Source of the DNA: Collinsella sp. | GTDB lineage: Bacteria > Actinomycetota > Coriobacteriia > Coriobacteriales > Coriobacteriaceae | Length of the DNA: 43,654 nt | Reading direction: 5' to 3' | NCBI GenBank assembly: GCA_019414325.1 | Contig: DXMG01000017.1 | Coordinates: 1 to 43,654 of the forward strand | Shown here: positions 1-8,246 of the stretch, one piece after another | Position numbering within the stretch: the stretch's first letter is position 1 | Layout: every line of letters begins with the position of its first letter | The notes under the pieces: model-generated | Seen by the model: only the letters and a program-made list of their open reading frames with translations | Databases searched by the model: none | What the model was told of the DNA's origin: nothing | Made by a program: the position numbers and the translations under genes

Positions 1-52
1 TGTGACCTCCCGGTTATCAGCCGGACGCTCTAACCAACTGAGCTACAGGTCC
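1..52 (-). tRNA. tRNA-Ile (GAT), 5' part only
   Basis: Read on the minus strand, this begins with a 7-nt acceptor strand, then a D-arm of the usual GCTCAGTTGG type and an anticodon arm whose loop CTGATAA gives anticodon GAT. The window starts before the variable loop ends, so the T-arm and 3' end lie outside. Identity as tRNA-Ile follows from the anticodon; the 5' end at 52 follows from stem pairing. Confidence 0.85.
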
Positions 53-85
53 ATCGCGCAAGGGATATATTAGACGAGTCGTTAC

Positions 86-306
86 GCGCGCGTCAACAAC
101 TTTTTTGAAAATCTTTGGGAGGGGTGGTCGCTGGGCTGGCGAGATGGTTTTGGTTTGCTGCTCGGACAGTCCTGCGCAAGACGAAGGCCACATTAAGTGG
201 CCTTCTTTGCGTGCGGAACTCGCGACAAACCAAAACCATCTCGCCAGCCCAGCGACCATGGGGTCCCAAGGTTTTCAAAAAAGCGGTCGACGCGCAGTGC
301 GCCGAC
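86..306. repeat. Large near-palindrome between tRNA-Ile and gyrA
   Basis: About 220 nt form one imperfect inverted repeat centred near 195. The centre is AGGCCACATTAAGTGGCCT at 186-204. The best-paired arms are roughly 125-158 and 227-260 (about 31 nt without mismatch). Outer arms pair CTTTTTTGAAAA at 100-111 with TTTTCAAAAAAG at 272-283. The right outer arm overlaps the T-run of the gyrA terminator. I see no gene here; short reading frames on both strands encode near-identical peptides only because the sequence is palindromic. It could be a transcription barrier, a folded RNA tail, or a small non-autonomous mobile element. Confidence 0.8.
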
Positions 307-309
307 CGC
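277..309 (-). terminator. Rho-independent terminator of gyrBA
   Basis: On the minus strand the stem GCGGTCG (303-309) pairs with CGACCGC (283-289), enclosing a GC-rich inner part, and is followed by six T's (277-282). It lies 40 bases past the gyrA stop. Confidence 0.8.
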
Positions 310-349
310 CGATATATGGGGTCTGATGATTTTTAGCAGCTAGGGCCTC

Positions 350-3091
350 TTACTCGTCTAGGAGATCCTCTGGCATGTCGTTGCCGTCGCCTAGGTCGAC
401 TGGGGCCTCTTCGGTGTCGGCTGCGGCCTCGGCGCCTTCGCCTTCGGGCTTTTCCTTGGCTGCTGTCATGCGGGCTACGGCGCAGATGCGGTCGTTGTCG
501 TCGACGGTCATCATCTTGACGCCCTGGGTGGCGCGGCCAGTCTGGCTGATCTCGTCGGTCTTAACGCGAATGACCGTCGCGCCCTCCGTCACGATGAACA
601 GCTCGTGCTGCGGACCCACCGTCTTCATGGCCGCAAGGTTACCCTTACGCTCGGTCATTTGGATGGTGTAGACACCCTGGCCGCCGCGATTCTGCTCCGG
701 GTAGTCCGCAACCGGTGTGCGTTTGCCGTAGCCGCGCTCGGTGATGACGAACAGATCGCCGTTGCCGTTAGTGACTTCCATGCCCAGAACGCTCACGCCG
801 TCCTTCATACCGATACCGCGAACGCCGCTGGTATCGCGGCCGGTGGCGCGCACCTGCTCCTCGGAGAACATGATCGCCTTGCCCGCGGTGGTGGCCAGGA
901 TAATCTTGTCGCCCTCGCGCACGCGGCGCACGTTCAGCAGCGCGTCGTCGTCACGCAGGTTGATAGCGATCAGGCCATCACGGCGGCTACGATCGTAAGC
1001 GCTCATCACGGTCTTCTTGACCATGCCACTCTTGGTGGCAAACATCAGGTACTCGTCGACCGGGAACTCGCGGCAGCTGATGACGCTCGCGATCTTCTCG
1101 CCCTCCTCGAAGGGCAACAGGTTGACGATCGCGGTACCGCGCGCCTGGCGCGTACCCACCGGCAGCTCGTGCACCTTCAGGCGATAGACCTTGCCCTTGC
1201 TCGAGAAGAACAGCACGTACTCGTGCGTGGACGCGATGAACATCTCGTCGATGACGTCGTCCTCTTTGAGGTTGACGCCCGACACGCCCTTGCCGCCGCG
1301 CTTCTGGGCGCGGTAGGCGGCCACCGGGATACGCTTAACGTAGCCGGTGTGGGTGATGGTCACGACCATGTCCTCGTCGGCGATGAGGTCCTCGACATCC
1401 AGGTCCTTCTCAACCTGGCTGATCTCGGTGCGGCGCTTGTCGCCAAACTTCTTGGAGATCTCGCGCATCTCTTCCTTGATGACGCCCAGAATCTTCTCCT
1501 CGTGCGCCAGCAGGTCCTCGTAGTAGGCGATGGCGCGGCGCAGGCCGTCCAACTCTTCTTGAATCTTGTCGCGCTCCAGGCCGGTCAGGCGGCGCAGCTT
1601 CATCTCGAGGATGGCCGTGGTCTGCTCGGGCGTAAAGCCAAAGCGCTCAATCAGGCGGCTGCTGGCCTCGGAGTCGGTCTGCGAGGAGCGTATGATGCTA
1701 ATGACCTCGTCGATATGGTCAAGGGCCATCAGGTAGCCCTCGAGGATATGGGCACGCGCCTGGGCCTTCTTAAGGTCGAAGCGGGTGCGGCGGGTGACTA
1801 CGTCGACCTGGTGGTCGATGTAGTGTTGCAGCATCTCGCGCAGGCTCAGGCATTTGGGCACGCCGTTGACGAGCGCCAGGTTGTTGGCGCCAAAGGTCGT
1901 CTGCAGCGAGGTGTACTTATACAGGTTGTTGAGCACGACCTGCGGAATGACGCCCTTCTTGAGCTCGATGACCAGACGGATGCCCTTCTGGTTGGACTCA
2001 TCGCGCATATCCGAGATGCCCTCGATGCGCTTGTCGTTGACGAGTTGGGCGATCTTCTCCTGCAGGGTGCCCTTGTTGACCATGTAGGGAATCTCGGTAA
2101 AGACCAGGCGGCTGCGACCGGTCTTGGTGGACTCCACATGTGCCTTGGCACGCACGGTAATGGAGCCGCGGCCGGTCTCGTAGCTCTGCTTAATGCCGGC
2201 GCTGCCCATGATGATGGCGCCGGTGGGGAAGTCCGGACCGGGCATGATCTGCATGAGCTCGTCGACGGTGGCGTCGGGGTTGTCGATCAGGTAGCAGGTG
2301 GCCTCAATCGCCTCGGTGAGGTTATGCGGGGCGATGTTGGTGGCCATGCCGACGGCGATGCCCTGGCTGCCGTTGACCAGCAGGTTGGGGAAGCGCGCAG
2401 GCAGCGCCACGGGCTCGGCGAGCGATTCGTCGTAGTTGGGCTGCCAGTCGACGGTATCCTTCTGCAAGTCACGCAGCAGTTCCATGGCGGGCTTGGCCAG
2501 GCGGCTCTCGGTGTAACGCATGGCCGCCGCGCCGTCGCCGTCGATGTTGCCGAAGTTGCCGTGACCGTCGATGAGCGGCGTGCGCATGGAGAACCACTGC
2601 GCCAGGCGGACCATGGCCTCATAGACCGCGTAATCGCCGTGCGGGTGGTACTTACCGATAACTTCGCCGACCGTCCAGGCCGACTTCTTGTGCGGTCGGT
2701 TGGGGTAGATGCCGCTCTCGTTCATCGCGTACAGGATGCGGCGGTGCACCGGCTTTAAGCCGTCGCGCACGTCCGGCAGGGCGCGCGCCGTGATGACCGA
2801 CATCGAATACTCGATGAACGACTGCTTCATCTCGCGGCCAAACTCCGAAATCTGGAGCTGGCCGCCGTTGATATCCTCGCCGGCCGAGGCGCCGCGATCG
2901 ACTTCGCCAAAGCTCTCCTCGAGCTCGGCGTCGTCGTCTTCTTCCTCATCATCATCGGCATCGGGGTTATAGGCGTCCGGATCGCCGTCCTCGCCCTGCT
3001 CAGCACGGGCAAGCAGGCGCTTCAGATCATCGGGCATACCGGCATCGCCGGCCTCGTCCATACCCTCGTTATTGTTGATATCGTCTGCCAC
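350..3091 (-). CDS. gyrA: DNA gyrase subunit A
   Basis: The catalytic breakage-reunion subunit of gyrase (A2B2), which introduces negative supercoils. The 913-residue product has an acidic, disordered-looking N-terminal extension of about 75 residues before the conserved core (LQISEFGREMKQSF). The active-site Tyr is Y193 in AAAMRYTE. The GyrA box appears as QKRGGKG, followed by six-bladed C-terminal propeller repeats and an acidic tail. The start is GTG at 3091, chosen because AGGAGG lies just upstream (3094-3101). gyrA follows gyrB by 11 bases, so the two are co-transcribed. In the quinolone-resistance region the sequence is GDYAVYE: Tyr154 replaces the Ser83 equivalent (E. coli numbering) and Glu158 replaces Asp87. 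The 39-residue spacing from Y154 to Y193 matches E. coli S83-Y122. Confidence 0.98.
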   Translation of the reverse strand: MADDINNNEGMDEAGDAGMPDDLKRLLARAEQGEDGDPDAYNPDADDDEEEDDDAELEESFGEVDRGASAGEDINGGQLQISEFGREMKQSFIEYSMSVITARALPDVRDGLKPVHRRILYAMNESGIYPNRPHKKSAWTVGEVIGKYHPHGDYAVYEAMVRLAQWFSMRTPLIDGHGNFGNIDGDGAAAMRYTESRLAKPAMELLRDLQKDTVDWQPNYDESLAEPVALPARFPNLLVNGSQGIAVGMATNIAPHNLTEAIEATCYLIDNPDATVDELMQIMPGPDFPTGAIIMGSAGIKQSYETGRGSITVRAKAHVESTKTGRSRLVFTEIPYMVNKGTLQEKIAQLVNDKRIEGISDMRDESNQKGIRLVIELKKGVIPQVVLNNLYKYTSLQTTFGANNLALVNGVPKCLSLREMLQHYIDHQVDVVTRRTRFDLKKAQARAHILEGYLMALDHIDEVISIIRSSQTDSEASSRLIERFGFTPEQTTAILEMKLRRLTGLERDKIQEELDGLRRAIAYYEDLLAHEEKILGVIKEEMREISKKFGDKRRTEISQVEKDLDVEDLIADEDMVVTITHTGYVKRIPVAAYRAQKRGGKGVSGVNLKEDDVIDEMFIASTHEYVLFFSSKGKVYRLKVHELPVGTRQARGTAIVNLLPFEEGEKIASVISCREFPVDEYLMFATKSGMVKKTVMSAYDRSRRDGLIAINLRDDDALLNVRRVREGDKIILATTAGKAIMFSEEQVRATGRDTSGVRGIGMKDGVSVLGMEVTNGNGDLFVITERGYGKRTPVADYPEQNRGGQGVYTIQMTERKGNLAAMKTVGPQHELFIVTEGATVIRVKTDEISQTGRATQGVKMMTVDDNDRICAVARMTAAKEKPEGEGAEAAADTEEAPVDLGDGNDMPEDLLDE

Positions 3092-3102
3092 GTTACCTCC
3101 TC

Positions 3103-5133
3103 TTAAGCGTCAAGGAATCGTGCATCATGTGCATGCTTCTCGATGTACTCGCGGCGATAGCCGACCTCGGAACCCATCAGCTCGCGCACGGCGCGGTCCG
3201 CCACCACGGCGTCCTCGATCGACACGCGCTGCAGAATGCGGGTCTTGGGGTCCATCGTCGTCGAGGCAAGCTGCTTGGGGTCCATCTCGCCCAGGCCCTT
3301 GTAGCGCTGGACGGTATAGCCCTTGCGCTTTTTGGTGATTTTGCCGTCCTTGGCCTTGCCGTCCTCGTCGTTATCGTCGGGGTTCAGGCCCAGGCTCTGG
3401 ATGGTGTCGCGCAGGATCTCGTCTTCGGGCTGGCGGCCGTTGGGATACACGTAGTGGATCTTGTTGCGCACCTTAATGCCAAAGATGGGCGGGCAGGCAA
3501 CATAGACGTAGCCGGCATCGATCAGCGGACGCATGTACTTGTAGAAGAACGTCAGCAGCAGAATGCGGATATGCGCACCGTCGACGTCTGCATCGGTCAT
3601 GATGATGATCTTGTGGTAGCGCGCCTTGGTGATATCGAAATCGCCGCCGTCGCCGGCACTCGTCGTGACGCCGCAGCCGATCGCGGTAATCAGCGACTGG
3701 ATGGTGTCACTCGAGAACGCGCGATGGTCACCAACGCGTTCGACGTTCAAAATCTTGCCGCGCAGGGGCAGAATCGCCTGGATGTCTCGGCGACGGCCGT
3801 CCTTGGCCGAACCGCCTGCCGAGTCGCCCTCTACGATGAAGAGCTCGGTCAGCTCGGCATCGCGCACCGAGCAGTCGGCGAGCTTACCGGGCAGGGACGC
3901 CGTCTCGAGCAGGCTCTTGCGGCGGGTCGCCTCGCGCGCCTTGCGGGCGGCGTTGCGCGCCTTGCAGGCCTGTTGCGCCTTCTTGACGATCTCGCGCGCG
4001 GGCTTGGGATGCTCCTCCAAGTAATCGGCGAGGCCGTCGGTCACGATCTTGAGTGTGAGCGCGCGCATATAGGAGCTGCCGAGCTTGGCCTTGGTCTGGC
4101 CCTCAAACTGCGGATCGGGCAGCTTGACCGAGATAACGGCCGAAAGGCCCTCGCGCACATCGTCGCCGGTCAGGTTGGCGTCTTTTTCCTTGAGCAGGTT
4201 CTGCTTGCGCGCGTAATCGTTGATCACGCGGGTGAGCGCGGTACGGAAGCCCTCAAGGTGCATGCCGCCTTCGGGGGTGTAGATGTCGTTGGCAAACGAC
4301 ATGACGTTCTCGCCGTAGCCGCTATTCCACTGCAGGGAAACCTCGACCTCGCCCATCTTGGCCACAGGCGCGTCCGGGTCCGATTTGCCCTCGATGTAGA
4401 TGGGCTCCTTAAAGGCCTCGGGGACGTCCTTGCCCTCGTTGAGGAACTTGACGAAGTCGATGATGCCGCCCTCGTAGCAAAACTCCTCCACGTGGGGAGT
4501 CGCTTCGCGCTCGTCGGTCAGCACGATTTTGAGGTTCTTATTGAGGAACGCCGTCTCCTGCAGACGGTTGTGCAGCGTATCGAAATCGTAAATGCAGGTC
4601 TCGAAGATCTCGTCGTCGGGCCAGAAGGTGACGGTGGTGCCCGTCGAATCCGAGGTGCCCACGACCTCCATCTTCTTGACGGTCTTGCCGCGCGAGAACT
4701 CCATCTCGTAGGTGTTGCCGTCGCGACGAACCTGAACGACCACGCGCTTGGACAGTGCGTTGACGACGGAGATGCCAACGCCGTGCAGGCCGCCCGAGAC
4801 CTTATAGGCCGAGTTATCGAACTTACCGCCGGCGTGCAAAATCGTCATGACGACCTCGAGCGTCGGGATCTTTTTAACAGGGTGCTCGTCGACGGGGATG
4901 CCGCGCCCGTTGTCGACGACCGTGATGGAGTTGTCGGCGTGGACCGTCACCTGGATCTCGGTGCAGAAACCGGCCATGGCCTCGTCGACGGAGTTGTCAA
5001 CGATCTCCCACACCAGGTGATGTAGACCGCTGGCGCTCGTCGAGCCGATATACATGCCCGGGCGCTTACGAACGGCCTCGAGACCTTCGAGAATCTTAAT
5101 CTCGCCGCCATCGTAATCGTTTTCGTTTGCCAC
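3103..5133 (-). CDS. gyrB: DNA gyrase subunit B
   Basis: The ATPase subunit of gyrase. The GHKL ATPase domain shows EIVDNSVDEAMAG, DNGRGIP (about residue 75) and GGLHGVGISVVNALS. The Toprim domain shows EGDSAGGSA and DADVDGAHIRIL, and the C-terminal part has QRYKGLGEM. At 676 residues it is of the usual short Gram-positive type. I place the start at GTG 5133 because GGAGG at 5139-5143 lies six bases upstream; an in-frame TTG at 5151 would put that ribosome site inside the gene. A small charged insertion (NPDDNDEDGKAKDG) sits before QRYKGLGEM. It is first in the gyrB-gyrA operon. Confidence 0.98.
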   Translation of the reverse strand: MANENDYDGGEIKILEGLEAVRKRPGMYIGSTSASGLHHLVWEIVDNSVDEAMAGFCTEIQVTVHADNSITVVDNGRGIPVDEHPVKKIPTLEVVMTILHAGGKFDNSAYKVSGGLHGVGISVVNALSKRVVVQVRRDGNTYEMEFSRGKTVKKMEVVGTSDSTGTTVTFWPDDEIFETCIYDFDTLHNRLQETAFLNKNLKIVLTDEREATPHVEEFCYEGGIIDFVKFLNEGKDVPEAFKEPIYIEGKSDPDAPVAKMGEVEVSLQWNSGYGENVMSFANDIYTPEGGMHLEGFRTALTRVINDYARKQNLLKEKDANLTGDDVREGLSAVISVKLPDPQFEGQTKAKLGSSYMRALTLKIVTDGLADYLEEHPKPAREIVKKAQQACKARNAARKAREATRRKSLLETASLPGKLADCSVRDAELTELFIVEGDSAGGSAKDGRRRDIQAILPLRGKILNVERVGDHRAFSSDTIQSLITAIGCGVTTSAGDGGDFDITKARYHKIIIMTDADVDGAHIRILLLTFFYKYMRPLIDAGYVYVACPPIFGIKVRNKIHYVYPNGRQPEDEILRDTIQSLGLNPDDNDEDGKAKDGKITKKRKGYTVQRYKGLGEMDPKQLASTTMDPKTRILQRVSIEDAVVADRAVRELMGSEVGYRREYIEKHAHDARFLDA

Positions 5134-5182
5134 ACGTCCTCCTTCAGTCAAGAAAATGTGTACAGCCTTACTAGTTTATCGT

Positions 5183-5212
5183 AAAAAAATACCCTCGGGA
5201 ACGAGGGTATTT
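5183..5212 (-). terminator. Rho-independent terminator after the DUF721 gene
   Basis: AATACCCTCG (5188-5197) pairs with CGAGGGTATT (5202-5212). On the minus strand the stem is followed by a T-run (5183-5189). It separates the dnaA-dnaN-recF-DUF721 block from gyrB, so gyrB needs its own promoter in or after this site. Confidence 0.85.
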
Positions 5213-5238
5213 GGCTCTACAAGGCCACCAGATGCGAT

Positions 5239-5802
5239 TTAAGGCTCTTTTTTGCTTTGCACGCCCTTGGCCCACTCGGCACTGGCTCTCATGGCATTCT
5301 CGAGGGCCTCGCGCAGTTTTTGGTCTTCGATGGGTGCCACTTGGCGCTCAATCTGGGTGCGCTCGGCCTCGCTTAGGTCGGCGTGCGGGGCCGGCGGGCG
5401 CTCGGTCGTCGCCGGGCGCAGGCGCTCCTTGGCGGCGGGCGGCGTGTGACCGGGTGCGGTGGTTTTGAACACCAGGCCGTCCACATGCGCACCGGCGCGC
5501 TCCATGCGCGCGCGGATGATCTCACGCAACAGCGTCATTTCCTGCGTCCACGAGGGCGAATCGAGATATACCAGCAGCTCATTGGACTCGGGCAGGTAGC
5601 GCAGGCCCGTCACATGCCGCCCCTCGCGCGTGCCCGAGCACACCGCGTTCCACGCGCGATAGACCGCGCGCGACTCCTCGGCGACCTCCATCTGCGCACG
5701 GCGCTCAGGTGTTGCAGCCGCCAGGATGCGCTGGCGTTCTGCGTTCAAAAAGCCACTGAAGGCGACCGTTTCGCTCTCGCGCTCGTAATTAGCACGTCTC
5801 AC
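5239..5802 (-). CDS. DUF721/DciA-family protein
   Basis: A 187-residue protein with a central DUF721-type region (about residues 45-110: YRAWNAVCSGTREGRHV, then ELLVYLDSPSWTQEM and LLREIIRARM). In other bacteria DciA loads or stimulates the replicative helicase DnaB. Actinobacterial members commonly sit between recF and gyrB, as here. The C-terminal half is Pro/Arg/Glu-rich and probably disordered. The start GTG at 5802 overlaps the end of recF by 14 bases, which suggests translational coupling. Family assignment is good from context and pattern; the DciA function is inferred from relatives. Confidence 0.85.
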   Translation of the reverse strand: MRRANYERESETVAFSGFLNAERQRILAAATPERRAQMEVAEESRAVYRAWNAVCSGTREGRHVTGLRYLPESNELLVYLDSPSWTQEMTLLREIIRARMERAGAHVDGLVFKTTAPGHTPPAAKERLRPATTERPPAPHADLSEAERTQIERQVAPIEDQKLREALENAMRASAEWAKGVQSKKEP

Positions 5803-6895
5803 CCATGCTCACCACCTTGGCTCGACCAAGCAGGTCATCGGTAAAGTACCCCAGGTTGGTCGTGGTTATGACCGTCTGGATATCATCGCCGATCAACCGC
5901 AGAAAAGCACCGCGGCGCTCGCCGTCGAGTTCGCTCATCACGTCATCCAAAAGCAGCAGCGGGGCGGTGCCCAGGACATCGCGAGCGACGGCCACCTCCG
6001 CCACCTTCCAGGCCAGCACCAACGTTCGCTGCTGGCCTTGGCTGGCAAACGAACGGGCGGAGCGACCCGCCACGGTAAACTCAATCTCATCGCGATGCGG
6101 TCCCACCAACGTCACGCCGCGGCGAATTTCCTCGTCGGCGTGCTCATCAAGGGCAGCCAGCATGCGCTCGTACGCCCAGCCCTTCAGCTCTTCGCGATCC
6201 TCCACCTGGGGCAAATCCCCCAGTGTGGACGTATAGGTCACGTTGGCAGCCTCACCGGACGCCACTTGCCCGTAGGCAGTGTGCACATGGCCCACCAGCC
6301 GGTCGAGCAGGGCCAACCGGTGCACGAGCAGGGCCGAGCCCGCGCGGGCAATCGAATCGTTCCACGCGCCGAGCATCTCGCGGCAGCACCAGGCCTCCTT
6401 GAGCAAGGCGTTACGCTGGGTCACGCAACGACCATAGGTGCTCGCAAGATCGGCATAGCGTGCGCTCAGTTGCATGCCAAAGTCATCGAGGGCGGCGCGG
6501 CGCACGCTGGCGCCTCGCTTAACCATGTCCAGATGGTCGGGGCAAAACAGCACGCTCGGCAGGACCCCGCGCACGCCGGCGGCAGAGCATCTCTTGCCGT
6601 TGCGGCTAAACGAGCGTTTACCGTCCTCCGCGCTCAATCCCATATCAAGCACGCGGCCGTCGCCCTCGAGCCTCAGCTCGACCTTGCACGAGCCCACGCC
6701 GTCATGGACGAGCTCGGCTGCGGTCGGATGCCTAAACGAGGCGCCGCTCGTCAGCAGCTGCAGCGCCTCTATGAGATTGGTCTTTCCCGCCGCGTTGGGT
6801 CCCGCAAGTATCGTCACGCCCTCGTCCAGGGCAAGACGATAGCTCTCGAAACTGCGGTAGTGCGCGACGGAAAGATCGCGGGCGAACATGGTCAT
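5789..6895 (-). CDS. recF: DNA replication and repair protein RecF
   Basis: An SMC-like ATPase that with RecO and RecR helps load RecA at gaps. Of 368 residues, the Walker A motif is GPNAAGKT (residues 32-39), the ABC-type signature region is FASQGQQRTLVLAWKVAE, and Walker B is LLLLDDVMSELD. The start ATG at 6895 is 9 bases past the dnaN stop, with no strong ribosome site of its own, so coupling to dnaN is likely. An in-frame ATG two codons later is an alternative. Confidence 0.97.
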   Translation of the reverse strand: MTMFARDLSVAHYRSFESYRLALDEGVTILAGPNAAGKTNLIEALQLLTSGASFRHPTAAELVHDGVGSCKVELRLEGDGRVLDMGLSAEDGKRSFSRNGKRCSAAGVRGVLPSVLFCPDHLDMVKRGASVRRAALDDFGMQLSARYADLASTYGRCVTQRNALLKEAWCCREMLGAWNDSIARAGSALLVHRLALLDRLVGHVHTAYGQVASGEAANVTYTSTLGDLPQVEDREELKGWAYERMLAALDEHADEEIRRGVTLVGPHRDEIEFTVAGRSARSFASQGQQRTLVLAWKVAEVAVARDVLGTAPLLLLDDVMSELDGERRGAFLRLIGDDIQTVITTTNLGYFTDDLLGRAKVVSMGETC

Positions 6896-6904
6896 GGCGA
6901 AGCG

Positions 6905-8008
6905 CTAGATGCGGACCGGCATGACCAGGTACAGGTAGTTGATCTTGTCGTAGGACTTGAAGATGCCCGCCTGCGAGTAGCTCTTGAGCTCCAGCGTGAT
7001 CTCCTTCTCCTTGGACAGAGCATTGAGGCAGCCGAAGATGTAGTGGTAGTTGAAGGCGATGGTACCCGACTCGCCCTCGGCCTCGACATCGATCGTCTCC
7101 TGCGCAAGGTCCTGGTCATTGGAAATGGAGGACAGGCCCATCTGCCCGTTCTCGACATCGATCTCGAACTTGACGGCTGGGTTGGCGCTCGCGATAACGG
7201 CCACGCGCTTGAGGGCGGCGTTAAAGGCGGCGACGTCGATCTTGACGCTCGTCACGCACGAATCGGGGATGAGCTGCTTGTAGTTGGGGTACACGCCCTC
7301 GATGCGGCGCGACACGTAGGTGGTGTTGCCGGCCTCAAAGACGACCTGGGTGTCGGTAGCCCCGATCATGATGGTCGCCTGGCTGGCCATGATGTTCAGC
7401 GCGTCGTTAAAGGCGTCAGCCGGAACGTTGAGCTCAAAGGAGCCCTCGAGGGTCGAGGTCTCGACCTGCGTATCGCACACGGCCAAGCGGAAGGAATCGG
7501 TCGCCACCAGGCGCACGGTATTGTTCTCGACCTTCATGTGCACGCCGCCCAGGATGGGGCGGGCCTTGTCGGTCGAGGTGACGCGCCACACGCGACCGAC
7601 CATTTCGGACAAGATATCGGTCGGCAGCTCCACGGCGCTCTCGATGGCATAGGCCGGAAACTCGGGGAAGTCATTGGCATCGAGCGTGTTCAGGCGGAAC
7701 GAGCTCTTCTCGCAACCAATCAGCACCTGGCGCTCGGACAGCTCAAAGGTGACCGGGGCATCGGGGAGAGTCTTGGTGATATTGGAGAGCATCTTACAGG
7801 GGATAACCATCTCGCCCTCTTCTTCGACATGCGCCGCGATGCGATAACGGATCGAGATGGTGTAGTTAGAGGTCTGGAATTCCAAGATGCCGTCTTGCGC
7901 CTTGACGAGCACGCCCGACAGGATGGGAAGGGTGGATGCCGAAGCGACACCCTTCATAACGACGCCGATGGCTTGTGTAAGCGAGCTCTGGCTGACGGTG
8001 AACTTCAT
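6905..8008 (-). CDS. dnaN: DNA polymerase III beta subunit (sliding clamp)
   Basis: A 367-residue protein with the three-domain clamp layout. It begins MKFTVSQSSLTQAIGVVMKG, contains LRLVATDSFRLAV-type clamp sequence (VRLVATDSFRLAVCDT), and ends with YLVMPVRI, the typical clamp C-terminus. The start ATG at 8008 has AGAAAGG about 10 bases upstream. It lies downstream of dnaA, separated by the 238-bp region that holds origin signals, so dnaN probably has its own promoter there. Confidence 0.98.
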   Translation of the reverse strand: MKFTVSQSSLTQAIGVVMKGVASASTLPILSGVLVKAQDGILEFQTSNYTISIRYRIAAHVEEEGEMVIPCKMLSNITKTLPDAPVTFELSERQVLIGCEKSSFRLNTLDANDFPEFPAYAIESAVELPTDILSEMVGRVWRVTSTDKARPILGGVHMKVENNTVRLVATDSFRLAVCDTQVETSTLEGSFELNVPADAFNDALNIMASQATIMIGATDTQVVFEAGNTTYVSRRIEGVYPNYKQLIPDSCVTSVKIDVAAFNAALKRVAVIASANPAVKFEIDVENGQMGLSSISNDQDLAQETIDVEAEGESGTIAFNYHYIFGCLNALSKEKEITLELKSYSQAGIFKSYDKINYLYLVMPVRI

Positions 8009-8246
8009 CTTTTAATACCTTTCTTTAGATATAAATATCTTAATAATAGTAATAGCACTGACGAAACTGTTGATTACTCCCAAAGACGCAGGTCAGACCC
8101 AGAAAGAAAATCGACAGCAACCTGTGTGCAACGGGGGTGGTTTTCCACGTTCAAAACCTGCGCAAAACTTTTCATCACCGCGGGTTGGGTTTTAGACACC
8201 TTATGCCCGTGGTTTTGACAAGTTTTCAACAGGTGTCTCTATTTCC
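8009..8246. other. oriC right-hand element (dnaA-dnaN intergenic; likely unwinding region)
   Basis: The 238-bp spacer contains the 14-mer ACCTGTTGAAAACT in inverse orientation (8221-8234), identical to two copies on the other side of dnaA. Weaker DnaA-box-like sites are TTTTCCACG (8141-8149) and TGTTGATTA (8069-8077). An AT-rich tract next to dnaN holds TAATAATAGTAATAG (8041-8055), five TAR trinucleotides that resemble DnaA-trios, and the near-palindrome AGATATAAATATCT (8027-8040). Read in the dnaA-to-dnaN direction, the order is box, 13-nt spacer, trio run, AT-rich DNA, as in the Bacillus subtilis basal unwinding module. The dnaN promoter must also be here. Confidence 0.7.

Noticed and set aside
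605..2758. A 717-codon plus-strand open frame opposite gyrA
   Set aside because: It is the antisense shadow of gyrA in GC-rich DNA, has no ribosome site and no recognisable domain; gyrA matches its family along the whole length.
3127..5025. A 632-codon plus-strand open frame opposite gyrB
   Set aside because: Antisense shadow of gyrB with low-complexity Leu/Val/Asp-rich translation and no family features.
6038..8218. A 726-codon plus-strand open frame crossing recF and dnaN
   Set aside because: It spans two well-supported genes and the origin spacer on the opposite strand, which is typical of codon-bias artefacts.
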